64,000 nucleotides of DNA from Marmoricola sp. (GCA_025965195.1 JAOPXK010000029.1:1-64000), one strand, 5' to 3'; positions 26,499 to 36,113 are shown, counted from the stretch's first letter. The notes: a model not told the origin generated them from the sequence alone. A program made the numbers and translations.

Positions 26499-27932
26499 TC
26501 AGGCGTCCTGGATCCGGCGGAACGGCTGCGCTCGTTCGAGCTCGTAGGCGACCTCGAGCAACCGTGACTCGCGCCCGACCGGGGCAGCCAGCTGGATGCC
26601 GATCGGGACACCGTTCTTCGCGGCGCCCATCGGCAGTGAGATCGCCGGCTCGCCGGTGACGTTCTGGAGCGGAGCGAAGGAGTCGTAGCCGACGAGCTTG
26701 TCGATCATCAGCTTGCTCGGCTGGTTGGGGTTGAGATAGCCGATCTCGGGAGCGACCAGGGCGCACACCGGCGACAGCACGGTGTCGTAGGACCGGAAGA
26801 AGTTCGCGGACGTGCGTTGTGCGGCCCGCAACCGGACGATGGCCAGCGGCAGCCGGGCCGGGTTCCTGACCAGGCCGCCGGCCAGACCGCGCGTCACGTT
26901 GTCGCACCTGCGCGCCGAGAATGACGGAGCCAGGGTGACCTTGCCGGAGGCGAGCTGGGCGGCGGCGAGAAAGGCCCAGTAGGTGAGCAGGTCACCGATC
27001 AGCGACTGGGTGACCGGCGCCGCAACCTCCTCGACCTGGTGGCCGAGCGACTCGAGCAGCTCGGCGGTACGTCGTACCGTCGCAGCGGTCTCGTCGTCGG
27101 TCCTGCCGACGATCGAGTCGACCACCATTGCCACCCGCAGCCGCTTCCTGCCGGGACCGGTGACGTCTCCGATGGGAGGCAGCGCAGGGTTCCGGAACAC
27201 CTTCTCGGCCTCACGGAGGTAGGCAGCGGTGTCGCGCACCGTCCTGGAGACGGCGCCATCGGCGACGATGCGGACCGGCATCTGGTCCATGAGCTTGTCG
27301 GTCGGCACCCGGCCACGGCTCGGCTTCATCCCGACCAGCCCGTTGCAGGCCGCCGGGATCCGGATCGAGCCGCCGCCATCGGTCGCGTGCGCCAGCGGCA
27401 CCACCCCGGCCGCCACGAAGACCGACGACCCGGCACTCGAACCACCCGAGTCGTGATCGGTGTGCCACGGGTTGCGGACCGGTGGAAGTCGCGCATGCTC
27501 GCCGCTCGGGTTGAAGCCGAACTCCGAGAGCTGGGTCTTCCCGAGGTTGATGAAGCCCTGGGCGAAGTAGTTCCTGGCGAGTGCGCCGTCGGCCTTGGCC
27601 GGGCGCGCACGGTAGGTGTCGGTGCCCTGCTGGGTCGGCAGGCCCTCGACGTCGCAGTTGTCCTTGATGTAGGTCGGCATTCCGCCGAAGAACTCCCGCC
27701 CCGGGGTCTGGGCGCTCCGGCGGGCCCGGTCGAAATCGGCACACGCGAGCCCGTTGAGATCCGCGTTGACCTTCTCGGTGCGGTTGATCGCCGCTTCGAC
27801 GAGCTCGGCCGACGACACCCGGCCGGCCCTGAGCTCGGCGACCAGGCCGACGGCGTCGTGGTCGCCCAGCGCATCGTCGGTGAACGCGTGGACCCGGGTC
27901 TTGGGGCCTGACTCGATCTCGTGCACAGCCAT
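26499..27932 (-). CDS. Amidase signature family amidase
   Basis: This 477-residue enzyme hydrolyses an amide bond; its substrate cannot be told. It has the Ser-cisSer-Lys triad of the family: Lys in PTYIKDNCDVEG, the glycine/serine-rich DHDSGGSSAGSSVFVAAG, and the nucleophile Ser in DGGGSIRIPAACNGLVG. Residue numbers fit the family length. The ATG at 27932 (MAVHEIESG) is preferred over a TTG three codons upstream. No clear ribosome site is visible, so the start is less certain than the frame. Confidence 0.9.
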   Translation of the reverse strand: MAVHEIESGPKTRVHAFTDDALGDHDAVGLVAELRAGRVSSAELVEAAINRTEKVNADLNGLACADFDRARRSAQTPGREFFGGMPTYIKDNCDVEGLPTQQGTDTYRARPAKADGALARNYFAQGFINLGKTQLSEFGFNPSGEHARLPPVRNPWHTDHDSGGSSAGSSVFVAAGVVPLAHATDGGGSIRIPAACNGLVGMKPSRGRVPTDKLMDQMPVRIVADGAVSRTVRDTAAYLREAEKVFRNPALPPIGDVTGPGRKRLRVAMVVDSIVGRTDDETAATVRRTAELLESLGHQVEEVAAPVTQSLIGDLLTYWAFLAAAQLASGKVTLAPSFSARRCDNVTRGLAGGLVRNPARLPLAIVRLRAAQRTSANFFRSYDTVLSPVCALVAPEIGYLNPNQPSKLMIDKLVGYDSFAPLQNVTGEPAISLPMGAAKNGVPIGIQLAAPVGRESRLLEVAYELERAQPFRRIQDA

Positions 27933-27974
27933 GGCGAACAAACTAACGGGCCAGCTCCCCGCGCAGCCCGGAGG

Positions 27975-28700
27975 TCAGAGGATGAGAAGCAGGACGGGTA
28001 CGACGAGGCTGGTCGCCAACGCTGTCAAGGCCATCGAGAGTCCACTGAAGGCTCCTTCGCTGCGGCTCTCGTGCAGCGCTCGCGAGGTGCCGATGCCGTG
28101 GGAGGCCGCACCGAGGGCCAGGCCCCGTGCGCGCTCGTCACGTACGCCGATCCTGGTGAGCAGCCAGGGACCGGCGACGGCACCGGTGATGCCGGCGATG
28201 ATTGTCAGAACCGCTGTCAGGTTGGGGATTCCGCCGATCTGACCGGACACCGCGATCGACACCGGCGTGGTCGCCGCCTTCGGAGCCATCGTCAGCTGGA
28301 GCTGGTGGCTGCCACCGAACAACCGGGTGACCAGTACGCCGCTCGCGACCGACGCGACCGTTCCCGACAGCACGCCGAGAAGAACGGGCAGTGCGGATCG
28401 GCGTACCCGCTCCCACTCGTGATGCAGCGGCAACGCCAGCGCAACCGTTGCCGGGCCGAGCCAGAAACTGATGTATGACGCCCCGCCGACGTAGTCGTCG
28501 TAGGAGATGTCGAAGGTGAGCAGCACGGCGCTGATCAGCACGATCGCGATCAGCACCGGTTGGGCGAACGGGTTGCCGCCTGTCCGGACGAGGGCCAGCC
28601 GACCAAGCTTGTAGGCAACCAGGGTCAGCGTGATCCCGGCCAGCGGAGAGCTGATCAGCCAGTCCCAGGTCTCATGGGAGTGCAGTGTCATGGGCGTCAT
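27975..28700 (-). CDS. lrgB: LrgB/CidB-like membrane protein
   Basis: This 241-residue polytopic protein has the family motif ASHGIGTSRALHE and helices such as VLTIIAGITGAVAGPWLL. LrgB works with the holin-like LrgA in control of murein hydrolases and export of metabolic by-products. The ATG at 28700 overlaps the LrgA stop as ATGA, giving a two-gene operon. An upstream in-frame extension of Arg/Ala-rich residues is a shadow of lrgA. Confidence 0.9.
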   Translation of the reverse strand: MTPMTLHSHETWDWLISSPLAGITLTLVAYKLGRLALVRTGGNPFAQPVLIAIVLISAVLLTFDISYDDYVGGASYISFWLGPATVALALPLHHEWERVRRSALPVLLGVLSGTVASVASGVLVTRLFGGSHQLQLTMAPKAATTPVSIAVSGQIGGIPNLTAVLTIIAGITGAVAGPWLLTRIGVRDERARGLALGAASHGIGTSRALHESRSEGAFSGLSMALTALATSLVVPVLLLIL

Positions 28701-29044
28701 CGGCGGCGCACCCGCAACAGTGCCGTGACGGCAAGCCCGGTGACGGCCAGGCCGAACAACCACGAGAGCCAGAGGCCCGCCGCGAGCGGGACAGCGTTCA
28801 CCCGCAGCTGGTGGAGGTAGACGATCACGCCCACGCCGGCCGGGACGAACAACAGCTGCAGATGCCTGAGCAACAGCTCGGGCGCGCGCACCAGCGCATC
28901 GGTCTCCGACGGCCGGCGCAGGCGCAGCACGAGCAGGAAGACCAGCATCCCCACGACCGGACCGGGCACCTCGAGACCCGTCAGCCGGACGCCCAGCTCC
29001 CCTGCGAGCTGGCACGCCAGCAGCACGATCACCCCGTTCAGCAC
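28697..29044 (-). CDS. lrgA: LrgA/CidA-like holin-family protein
   Basis: This 115-residue protein has four membrane helices and the LrgA pattern EVPGPVVGMLVFLLVL and LLFVPAGVGVIVYL. The GTG start has AGGA 7 bases upstream. It is coupled to LrgB and read divergently from the MFS transporter gene. Confidence 0.9.
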   Translation of the reverse strand: MLNGVIVLLACQLAGELGVRLTGLEVPGPVVGMLVFLLVLRLRRPSETDALVRAPELLLRHLQLLFVPAGVGVIVYLHQLRVNAVPLAAGLWLSWLFGLAVTGLAVTALLRVRRR

Positions 29045-29139
29045 GGGACCATCCTGCCGGTTCGTGGCAGCTGCCGACTAACCTTGTGCAGTTGGCAACC
29101 ATCCCAGCGGCCCCCGCCGCCCGAGTTCAAGCAGGCTGC

Positions 29140-30834
29140 ATGAGCACCCCCACCAGCCCGGCCGAACACGGCGAGTACTCCCACAAGCAGATTCTGACGA
29201 TCCTGTCGGGCCTGATGATCGGGATGTTCCTCGGCGCGCTCGACCAGACCATCGTGAGTACGTCGATCCGCACGATCGCCGACGACCTGGACGGACTGTC
29301 GATCCAGGCCTGGGTCACGACGGCGTACCTGATCACCTCGACGATCGCGACGCCGATCTATGGAAAGCTCGGCGACCTCTACGGCCGCAAGAACCTGTTC
29401 CTGTTCGCGATCACCGTGTTCATCATCGGTTCAGCGGCCTGCTCGTTCGCCACCTCGATGTACATGCTTGCTGCCTTCCGTGCCTTCCAGGGCCTCGGTG
29501 CCGGCGGCCTCTTCACGCTGGCGCTGGCGATCGTCGGCGACATCGTGTCGCCGCGCGAGCGGGCCCGTTACACCGGCTACTTCATGGCTGTCTTCGGCAC
29601 TTCGAGCGTCGCCGGCCCGGTCATCGGCGGGTTCTTCGCGAACAGCACCTCCATCCTCGGGATCGCCGGCTGGCGCTGGGTCTTCCTGGTCAACGTGCCC
29701 ATCGGCATCGCCGGCCTCTTCGTGGTCAGCCGCACCCTGCACCTCCACTCCACCCGCCGCGCCGCCAGGATCGACTGGTGGGGTGCGGCAGCCCTCGTCG
29801 TCGCGCTGATCCCGTTGCTCACCGTCGCCGAGCAGGGCCGCGACTGGGGCTGGGCATCGGGACGCTCGCTCGCCTGTTTCGTGATCGGCGTCGCGGGCGT
29901 GGTCGGCTTCGTCCTCGCGGAGTGGCGGATGGGCGACAACGCCCTGATTCCCTTGCGGATCTTCAGGATCCGCGCGGCCGCAGTCACGATCGTGGCCAGC
30001 GTGATCGTCGGCATGGCGATGTTCGGTGGCATCACAGTGCTGCCGCTCTACATGCAGATCGTGCACGGCGCGACCCCGATGAAGGCCGGCCTGATGATGC
30101 TCCCGATGGTGGTCGGGATGATGTCGGCGTCGATCTTCGCCGGCCAGGTCACGTCGCGCACCGGCAAGATCCGGATCTTCCCGATCATCGGTTCGGCCTT
30201 CGCCACCGTGGCACTGCTGCTGCTCTCGCAGATCGGCGCGGACACCCACCTGGTGCTGGTGATGGCGGCCATGTTCATGTTCGGTCTCGGGCTCGGGCAG
30301 TGCATGCAGCCGCTCACGATCATCGTGCAGAACGCCGTACCCCCCAGCGAGATCGGCGTTGCGACCAGCTCGGCCACGTTCTTCCGCCAGCTCGGCGGCA
30401 CGCTCGGGGTCGCGGCCTTCCTGTCGATCCTGTTCAGCACGGTCGGTGACAACATCAAGACAGCGTTCAGCTCAGCCTCCAGGACGCCGGCCTTCAACCA
30501 GGCCCTGCACGACCCGACCCTGCTGTCCAACCCGACGAATGCCCAGGTGGCGCAAGGGCTGAAGCATCCGTCGTCCACTGGCGGGATCTTCGACTCGGTG
30601 CAGAACAACTCGTCGGTGATCAACAAGATGGCTGACGTCTTCGCGCATCCGTTCAAGGTCGGCTTCGCCCAGTCGATGGACTCGGTGTTCCTGATTGCCG
30701 GGTGCATCTCGGTGCTCGCGGTCGCCGTGCTCCTGCTGATGCCGAAGGTCGAGCTCAGGGCGACCTCGGCGAGCGCTGCTGCACGGGCGCAGGCGCAGGG
30801 CGTCGAGCCTCCCCCGGTGGACGTCGGGCTCTAG
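29140..30834 (+). CDS. MFS transporter, DHA2 (14-helix) drug exporter type
   Basis: This 564-residue proton-coupled exporter resembles EmrB/QacA. Seen are LDQTIVSTSIRTIADDL in helix 1, motif A GKLGDLYGRKNLF, the antiporter motif C region (FMAVFGTSSVAGPVIGGFF) and GWRWVFLVNVPIGI. Fourteen helices are suggested by the spacing of hydrophobic segments, with a large extracytoplasmic loop before the last helix. The ATG at 29140 has AGG upstream; an in-frame start 18 codons earlier is less likely. Substrate is not predictable. Confidence 0.93.
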   Translation: MSTPTSPAEHGEYSHKQILTILSGLMIGMFLGALDQTIVSTSIRTIADDLDGLSIQAWVTTAYLITSTIATPIYGKLGDLYGRKNLFLFAITVFIIGSAACSFATSMYMLAAFRAFQGLGAGGLFTLALAIVGDIVSPRERARYTGYFMAVFGTSSVAGPVIGGFFANSTSILGIAGWRWVFLVNVPIGIAGLFVVSRTLHLHSTRRAARIDWWGAAALVVALIPLLTVAEQGRDWGWASGRSLACFVIGVAGVVGFVLAEWRMGDNALIPLRIFRIRAAAVTIVASVIVGMAMFGGITVLPLYMQIVHGATPMKAGLMMLPMVVGMMSASIFAGQVTSRTGKIRIFPIIGSAFATVALLLLSQIGADTHLVLVMAAMFMFGLGLGQCMQPLTIIVQNAVPPSEIGVATSSATFFRQLGGTLGVAAFLSILFSTVGDNIKTAFSSASRTPAFNQALHDPTLLSNPTNAQVAQGLKHPSSTGGIFDSVQNNSSVINKMADVFAHPFKVGFAQSMDSVFLIAGCISVLAVAVLLLMPKVELRATSASAAARAQAQGVEPPPVDVGL

Positions 30835-30839
30835 GGCCG

Positions 30840-31433
30840 CTAACCGTCCCAGTGACCCGAGACTCCGCGGCGGAAGCACCCGACGAGATGGGTGTCGACC
30901 AGGCCGGTCGCCTCCATCAACGCGTGCACCGTCGTTGGACCGACGAAGCCGAATCCCCTTTTGCGCAAGGCCTTTGAGAGCGCGGCGGACTCGGCCGAGA
31001 TGGTCGGCACCTCTCCGCTGACCTCGGGCGCCGGAGTCGCGGCGGGCCGGAATCCTTCGACCAGGGTCTCGAGGCCGCCGTCCTCCCGCAACGCGATCGT
31101 GGCGTGCGCATTCTTGCGGGTCGCCTCGATCTTGGCGCGGTTGCGGACGATCCCCTTGTCCTCCATCAGCCGGTCGGCGTCAGCGTCCGTCATCAATGCG
31201 ATCCGGTCCACGTCGAAGCCGTGGAAGGCCGCACGGAAGTTCTCGCGCTTGTTCAGGATCGTCAGCCAGGACAAGCCGGCCTGGAAGCCCTCGAGGCAGA
31301 GCCGTTCGAAGAGCGCGTTCTCACCGACGACCGGGACGCCCCACTCGGTGTCGTGGTAGTCACGCATCACTCCGGCCGTGCTGCCCCACGGACAGCGCGC
31401 GACTCCGTCCTCGCCGGCGACCGGGCCAGTCAC
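30840..31433 (-). CDS. tag: DNA-3-methyladenine glycosylase I
   Basis: Tag removes 3-methyladenine from alkylated DNA. The 197-residue protein begins near RCPWGSTAGVMRDYHDTEWGVP and carries the zinc residues of the family (Cys in RCPWG, His in YHDTEWG, His/Cys in DTHLVGCF) and the catalytic segment FEALGLSWLTIL-like FQAGLSWLTILNKR. The GTG start overlaps the pirin stop by four bases (GTGA). It converges with the MFS gene, with only 5 bases between stops. Confidence 0.95.
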   Translation of the reverse strand: MTGPVAGEDGVARCPWGSTAGVMRDYHDTEWGVPVVGENALFERLCLEGFQAGLSWLTILNKRENFRAAFHGFDVDRIALMTDADADRLMEDKGIVRNRAKIEATRKNAHATIALREDGGLETLVEGFRPAATPAPEVSGEVPTISAESAALSKALRKRGFGFVGPTTVHALMEATGLVDTHLVGCFRRGVSGHWDG

Positions 31434-32335
31434 GCGCGCGACTTCAAGCGGGCGTTCGGCAGCATCGGAGCAGGGATCGGTGCGCGTGGATCAGCGTCCG
31501 GCAGAGCAAACCTTTCGGACGTGCCCTTCTCGAGAAGTACCTGCCACTGTTGGCGAAACTCGATGATCTCCTCGTGACTGCGGCCGATGAAGTTCCACCA
31601 CATCACGATCTCCTCACCGAACGGCTCGCCGCCGAGGACGAGCAGTCGGGCCGCGCCACGCGAGGTGATCTTGAGCCGGTGTTCGCCGGGCGCGACGTAC
31701 GCCAGGGAGTTCCGGGCCGCCGGGACGTCGTTGACCGTGACGTCGCCGGCGTCGACCAGCACACCGTATTCGTAGGACTCATCCGTCGGGAGCACGACCG
31801 TGGTCGGAAGGTCGAGCCGGAGCTCGGCTCCGAAGAGCGCGCTGTGGGTGGTCACCGGCGAGCTCTGGCCGAGCATCTCGCCGAGGAAGACCCGCAGCGA
31901 CCAGCCCTGCTCCTGCGCCGCTTCGGGTGCGTAGTGCTCGAAGGCCGGCGCCACCTGGCGAGCGCCGTCCGGGAGGGCGAGCCACAGCTGAGCGCCGTGC
32001 AGCATCCTCGTGTCGGGTGTGGAGTACTCCGAGTGGCTGATCCCGCGACCGGCAGTCATCAGGTTCATCTCCCCCGGCAGCACCATCGCGTGGTTCCCGG
32101 CGCTGTCACGGTGCTCGATCTCGCCCTCGAAGAGCCAGCTCACCGTCTGCAGACCGGTATGAGGGTGCGCCGCGACGCTCATCCCGTCCTGGGTGGTCAC
32201 GTCGTTGGGACCGTAGTGGTCGACGAAGCACCAGGCGCCGACGAACGTGCGGCCACGTTGCGGCAGGGTCCGGCGTACGGTCATCGCGCGCTGGCCACCC
32301 AGTGGGACCTCTCGGGGAAGCAGGATCTCGGTCAC
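31430..32335 (-). CDS. Pirin family protein
   Basis: Pirins are bicupin iron proteins; some have quercetinase activity. The 301-residue protein has the N-terminal cupin metal motif DHYGPND..HPHTGLQTVSWLFEGE with three His and one Glu, and the C-terminal pirin domain (GGEPFGEEIVMWWNFIGRS). The GTG at 32335 (MTEILLPREVPLGG) is preferred because upstream in-frame codons would be encoded by the long inverted repeat at 32368. It is coupled to tag. Confidence 0.9.
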   Translation of the reverse strand: MTEILLPREVPLGGQRAMTVRRTLPQRGRTFVGAWCFVDHYGPNDVTTQDGMSVAAHPHTGLQTVSWLFEGEIEHRDSAGNHAMVLPGEMNLMTAGRGISHSEYSTPDTRMLHGAQLWLALPDGARQVAPAFEHYAPEAAQEQGWSLRVFLGEMLGQSSPVTTHSALFGAELRLDLPTTVVLPTDESYEYGVLVDAGDVTVNDVPAARNSLAYVAPGEHRLKITSRGAARLLVLGGEPFGEEIVMWWNFIGRSHEEIIEFRQQWQVLLEKGTSERFALPDADPRAPIPAPMLPNARLKSRA

Positions 32336-32367
32336 CCGACCAGCCTGCCACGGGGCCAGAGTTTTCT

Positions 32368-32441
32368 CAGGGTATGAAGGGAAACCTCCTCTTCGCACGT
32401 GAAACGACGTGTGCGAAGAGGAGGTTTGGGTTCATACCCTG
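32368..32441. terminator. Long hairpin (34-base arms) between helicase and pirin genes
   Basis: Two arms of about 33 bases (32368-32400 and 32409-32441) are inverted copies apart from a GGG/CCC-type mismatch block near the base and small mismatches near the loop. It starts 10 bases after the helicase stop. It should end the helicase transcript but is much longer than needed. No U-run follows on the minus strand. Confidence 0.75.
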
Positions 32442-32450
32442 GGAAAGCGG

Positions 32451-33944
32451 TCAGCGGCTGCGACGGCTCCCGCTGAACGATGCGGCGCTGTGCGGCCGCG
32501 AGGAGGACGACGCCGCGGTGGAGGCGGAGCGAGCCGGACGGCTGCGCTGACCCTGACCGCCGCCGGTGCCGGTACTGGTGCCCTGACCGGATGCCTTGGG
32601 CTGGCCCTGGCCACGTCCACGGCCCTGACCCTGGCCCTGCGGCGCGCCCTGGGAACGGCCACGACCGCGGCCACGACCGTTGCCACCACCATTACCGCCG
32701 CCGTTGCCGCCGCCGTTGCGGTTGCCGGATCCCTGCGGGTTCGGCTCATTGCTGGGGATGCCGCCCGCGACGAGGATCCGCTCGCCCGGAGCAAGCTCCT
32801 GGAGCATCGGGTGGCTCGCGCCGGTGATCCGGGTAGTCGTCGGGTTGATGCCGGCTGCACGGGTCAGGGCGCGAACGTCCTTGACCTGGTCATCGGTCAT
32901 CAGCGTGATCACGGTGCCCTCGGCACCCGCTCGCGCCGTACGACCGGAGCGGTGCAGGTATGCCTTGTGCTCGGTCGGCGGGTCAGCGTGTACGACGAGC
33001 GCGACGTCATCGACGTGGATGCCCCGCGCCGCGATGTCGGTCGCGACGAGCGTGGTCGCCTTGCCGGAGTGGAACATCTCCATGTTGCGCGTGCGGGCGT
33101 TCTGGCCGAGGTTGCCGTGCAGCTCGACCGTGGGAACGCCACGTGAGTTGAGCTGGCGAGCAAGGGCCTTGGCGCCGTGCTTGGTGCGGGTGAAGACAAC
33201 CGTGCGACCGGGAGCGCTCGCAAGGTCGGCGAGCACGGCGACGCGCTGGTCGCGGTGCAGGTGGAAGACGTGGTGGCTCATCGTCGAGATCGGCGACTGG
33301 GCCGAGTCGGCCTCGTGGGTGACCGGGTTGACGAGGAACTTCTTCACGATCACGTTGACGCCGGCATCCAGCGTCGCTGAGAACAGCAGTCGCTGGCCGT
33401 TGCGCGGCGTCTGCTCGAGCAACCGGCGTACCGACGGAAGGAAGCCGAGGTCGGCCATGTGGTCAGCCTCGTCGAGCACGGTGACCTCGACATTGCCGAG
33501 GTCACAGGCACCCTGGTTGATCAGGTCCTCGAGCCGGCCGGGGCAGGCGATCAGGATGTCGACGCCCCTGCGGAGCGCGTTGACCTGCGGCTGCTGACCG
33601 ACACCACCGAAGACGGTGCGCGTGGTCATGCCGGCGGCGTCAGCGAGGGGCTTGAGGGCCGCCTCGATCTGACCGACGAGCTCACGGGTCGGTGCCAGGA
33701 TCAGCGCACGAGGCGCCTTGGGGGCGGGACGACGGTTGGAAGCTGCGAGCCGGGCGACGACGGGCAGCAGGAAGGCGTAGGTCTTGCCGGAGCCGGTGCG
33801 ACCGCGTCCGAGGACGTCGCGACCGGCAAGGGAATCGGGGAGAGTGGCGGCCTGGATCGGGGTCGGGACCACGATGCCGAGATCGGCGATGACGCCGGTC
33901 AGGTTTGCGGGCACGCCAAGGACATCAAAAGCATTGCTGGACAA
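32451..33944 (-). CDS. DEAD-box RNA helicase with Gly/Arg/Gln-rich tail
   Basis: This 497-residue helicase has the Q motif PTPIQAATLPDSL, motif I GRTGSGKT, PTRELVGQIE, DEAD (VLDEADHMADLGF), SAT (LLFSATLD), and motif VI HRSGRTARAG. Residues 405-497 form a low-complexity tail of GGGN, GRGRGR and QGQGQG repeats, ending Ser/Arg-rich, which should bind RNA non-specifically. Such proteins assist ribosome assembly or cold growth. The TTG start at 33944 has no good ribosome site, so the start is uncertain. Confidence 0.93.
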   Translation of the reverse strand: MSSNAFDVLGVPANLTGVIADLGIVVPTPIQAATLPDSLAGRDVLGRGRTGSGKTYAFLLPVVARLAASNRRPAPKAPRALILAPTRELVGQIEAALKPLADAAGMTTRTVFGGVGQQPQVNALRRGVDILIACPGRLEDLINQGACDLGNVEVTVLDEADHMADLGFLPSVRRLLEQTPRNGQRLLFSATLDAGVNVIVKKFLVNPVTHEADSAQSPISTMSHHVFHLHRDQRVAVLADLASAPGRTVVFTRTKHGAKALARQLNSRGVPTVELHGNLGQNARTRNMEMFHSGKATTLVATDIAARGIHVDDVALVVHADPPTEHKAYLHRSGRTARAGAEGTVITLMTDDQVKDVRALTRAAGINPTTTRITGASHPMLQELAPGERILVAGGIPSNEPNPQGSGNRNGGGNGGGNGGGNGRGRGRGRSQGAPQGQGQGRGRGQGQPKASGQGTSTGTGGGQGQRSRPARSASTAASSSSRPHSAASFSGSRRSR

Positions 33945-34148
33945 AGGAATTCACTATCTGTGGGTTTGTCTCACCACAGCCATGACGCTCGAGAGTCCCG
34001 AGCGAAAGAAGAGGGCAGGTGTGGAGCTGCATTGCTGCGACACACCGTCAGGACCGAGGTAAGACTGAACGCCCCTGATGCCTCAACTCTAGTGCATTGC
34101 TCCCACTTGCCTGACCGTTTCGCGTCCGGTCGGCCTGTGACCTCGGCC

Positions 34149-35456
34149 TCACCTGCTCGGCGCGCGGGACTGCTCTGCCCAGAGGTCCGGGTCATCGGCC
34201 TTGAGCCTGGCCCGGGCCCTGCGTCGGTAACGCCAGATCTGCACGAGCCCGATCGACCAGAGCAGGTACTGGAAGCTCATCGCCCAGCGGAAGGCGCTCG
34301 GCGAGTAGTCGTTGCCACCGCCGGGTGTCTTCCAGTCCAGGATCAGGCCGATCGCCACGACGAGCACCAGGCTCGCGTAGAACCCGCCCTGGTTGATGAT
34401 TCCGGTCGCGCTGGCGAGCCGGTGGGCCGGGTTCGACGTACGCCCGAGGTCGAAGCCGATCATCGAGGCCGGTCCCCCGACGCCCGTGACGACGACGAGC
34501 ACGACGAGCAGCCACAGCGGCGCGTCGCCGCGCCAGCTGAGTACGACGGTCCACACCGCCACGATCGAGAGCACGATGGTCAGCACCAGCGTCGACCGAT
34601 GCCAGGGCCGCACGGTGATCCGCCAGCCGAGAGCCGGGCCCGCGCACATCACCGCCACCACCATGATCGTCAACAACAGGCCAGCGGTGTCCTTGCTCTG
34701 TCCCTCGCCGCGGACGAAGAACGGGTAGCCCCAGAGCAGGCCGAGAGTGGTCGCACTGAACTGCGTCGAGAAGTGCATCCAGAACCCCAGCCGGGTGCCG
34801 GGGTGCTCCCACGACGCAGCGAGGCTGGTGCGGATGTCGGACACGGAGAGGGTCGGGCCGCGCAACGATCTCGAGCCGGGCGCGTCGTGGACGACGAGCA
34901 GCAGCGCGATCACCAGCACGATGCCGAGCGACGCGGCGAGAAGGTAGGCCTTGGTCCAGCCGAGGTGCGACAGTGCGATCGTCATCGGGACGGCCGCGAT
35001 GATCGCGCCGGCCTGCCCGATGACACCGGTCAGCTGGGTGATCACCGGGATGCGGCGAGGCGCGAACCAGGTGTTGACCAGCCGGAGCACGCATACGAAC
35101 GTCATCGCGTCGCCCAGCCCGACGAAGAACCTGGCAAGGAGGGCAAGCAGGTAGGTGTCGGAGAACGCGAAGCCCGCTTGGGCGAACGTGAGAATCGTGG
35201 CGCCGACCAGCAGCACGTTGCGCGGGCCGAACCGGTCGACCAGCAGACCGACTGGAATCTGCATCCCGGCGTACACGAGCAGCTGAAGCATCGTGAACGT
35301 GGAGAGCTGCGCCGCACTGATGTGGAAGCGGTCCGTTGCCGCCAGCCCGGCGACGGCGAGCGAGGATCGGTGGAACACGGCGAGCAGGTAGACCAGCAAC
35401 CCGACGATCCAGATGCTGATCGCCTGCTTCAGTCGTCGCTCCGCAGGCTGGCTCAC
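34149..35456 (-). CDS. MFS transporter
   Basis: This is a 435-residue transporter with 12 predicted helices. Seen are a first helix IWIVGLLVYLLAVFHRSSL, motif A GLLVDRFGPRNVLL and a helix 4-5 region typical of the superfamily (ARFFVGLGDAMTFVCVL). The C-terminus is Arg-rich (YRRRARARLKA). Start is a GTG at 35456 (MSQPAERRLKQ). Substrate is not predictable; some relatives are annotated as nitrate or organic anion carriers. Confidence 0.9.
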   Translation of the reverse strand: MSQPAERRLKQAISIWIVGLLVYLLAVFHRSSLAVAGLAATDRFHISAAQLSTFTMLQLLVYAGMQIPVGLLVDRFGPRNVLLVGATILTFAQAGFAFSDTYLLALLARFFVGLGDAMTFVCVLRLVNTWFAPRRIPVITQLTGVIGQAGAIIAAVPMTIALSHLGWTKAYLLAASLGIVLVIALLLVVHDAPGSRSLRGPTLSVSDIRTSLAASWEHPGTRLGFWMHFSTQFSATTLGLLWGYPFFVRGEGQSKDTAGLLLTIMVVAVMCAGPALGWRITVRPWHRSTLVLTIVLSIVAVWTVVLSWRGDAPLWLLVVLVVVTGVGGPASMIGFDLGRTSNPAHRLASATGIINQGGFYASLVLVVAIGLILDWKTPGGGNDYSPSAFRWAMSFQYLLWSIGLVQIWRYRRRARARLKADDPDLWAEQSRAPSR

Positions 35457-35504
35457 CCGGACAGTCTAGGAATCCCGGGCCCACCTCGTGGCACCGTGGT
35501 CGGT

Positions 35505-36113
35505 GTGAAAACCATCTCCTCTGCCCTGACCCTGGTCGACTGGCGCACCCGGGTGGCAACCCTCTATGCAGCAGTCCGCGCCGAGACCGATCCAGCCGAG
35601 GGCCATCGCGTCTGGCGCGAGGGCAGGCACGAGCTCTTCGCCACGCACCCACAGAGCCCGACCGCCGCCGTTCCCGAGCTACGCGAGTCCGGGGTCGAGT
35701 ACTGGCCCTATGACCCGGCGCTGCGGTTCACCGTGCCCGTGCTCGACGCCGAGCCCGACGAGCGGGAGGTCGACGGCGGCGACGACGGCTCCGTGCTGAT
35801 GCAGCGCATCGGCCGGGTCGAGCTCCCCGATCCCGTGGGCGGCAGCCTCGACGTGTGGTGGCTGCACCAGTACGCCGGCGGGATCTTCGTCCCGATGCGC
35901 GATGGTACGGCGGGAGCCGGGAGCTATGGCGCCGGCCGCTACCTACTCGACACCGCGAAGAGTGCCTGGCTCGGGGGTGACGAGTACTCGCTCGTGCTCG
36001 ACCTGAACTTCGCCTACCACCCGTCGTGCCGCTACGACTATCGCTGGCGGTGTCCGCTCGCGCCGGCGGGCAACACGATCACGACCCGGGTCGAGGCCGG
36101 CGAGAAACTCTAG
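35505..36113 (+). CDS. DUF1684 domain-containing protein
   Basis: This 202-residue soluble protein has the DUF1684 pattern: TLVDWRTRVATLYAAVR, WREGRHELFATHPQSP, and the C-terminal DLNFAYHPSCRYDYRWRCP with LAPAGNTI. Function is not known. Start is taken as the GTG at 35505 (MKTISSALTL); a GTG three codons earlier is possible. It lies head-to-head with the MFS gene at 35456 and converges with the acyl-CoA dehydrogenase gene after 17 bases. Confidence 0.9.
   Translation: MKTISSALTLVDWRTRVATLYAAVRAETDPAEGHRVWREGRHELFATHPQSPTAAVPELRESGVEYWPYDPALRFTVPVLDAEPDEREVDGGDDGSVLMQRIGRVELPDPVGGSLDVWWLHQYAGGIFVPMRDGTAGAGSYGAGRYLLDTAKSAWLGGDEYSLVLDLNFAYHPSCRYDYRWRCPLAPAGNTITTRVEAGEKL

Noticed and set aside
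32368-32441. Insertion sequence terminal repeats
   Set aside because: No transposase lies between or near the arms, which are only 8 bases apart.
33459-35504. Long plus-strand extension before the DUF1684 protein
   Set aside because: It covers the opposite strands of the helicase and MFS genes; only the last 202 codons match a family.
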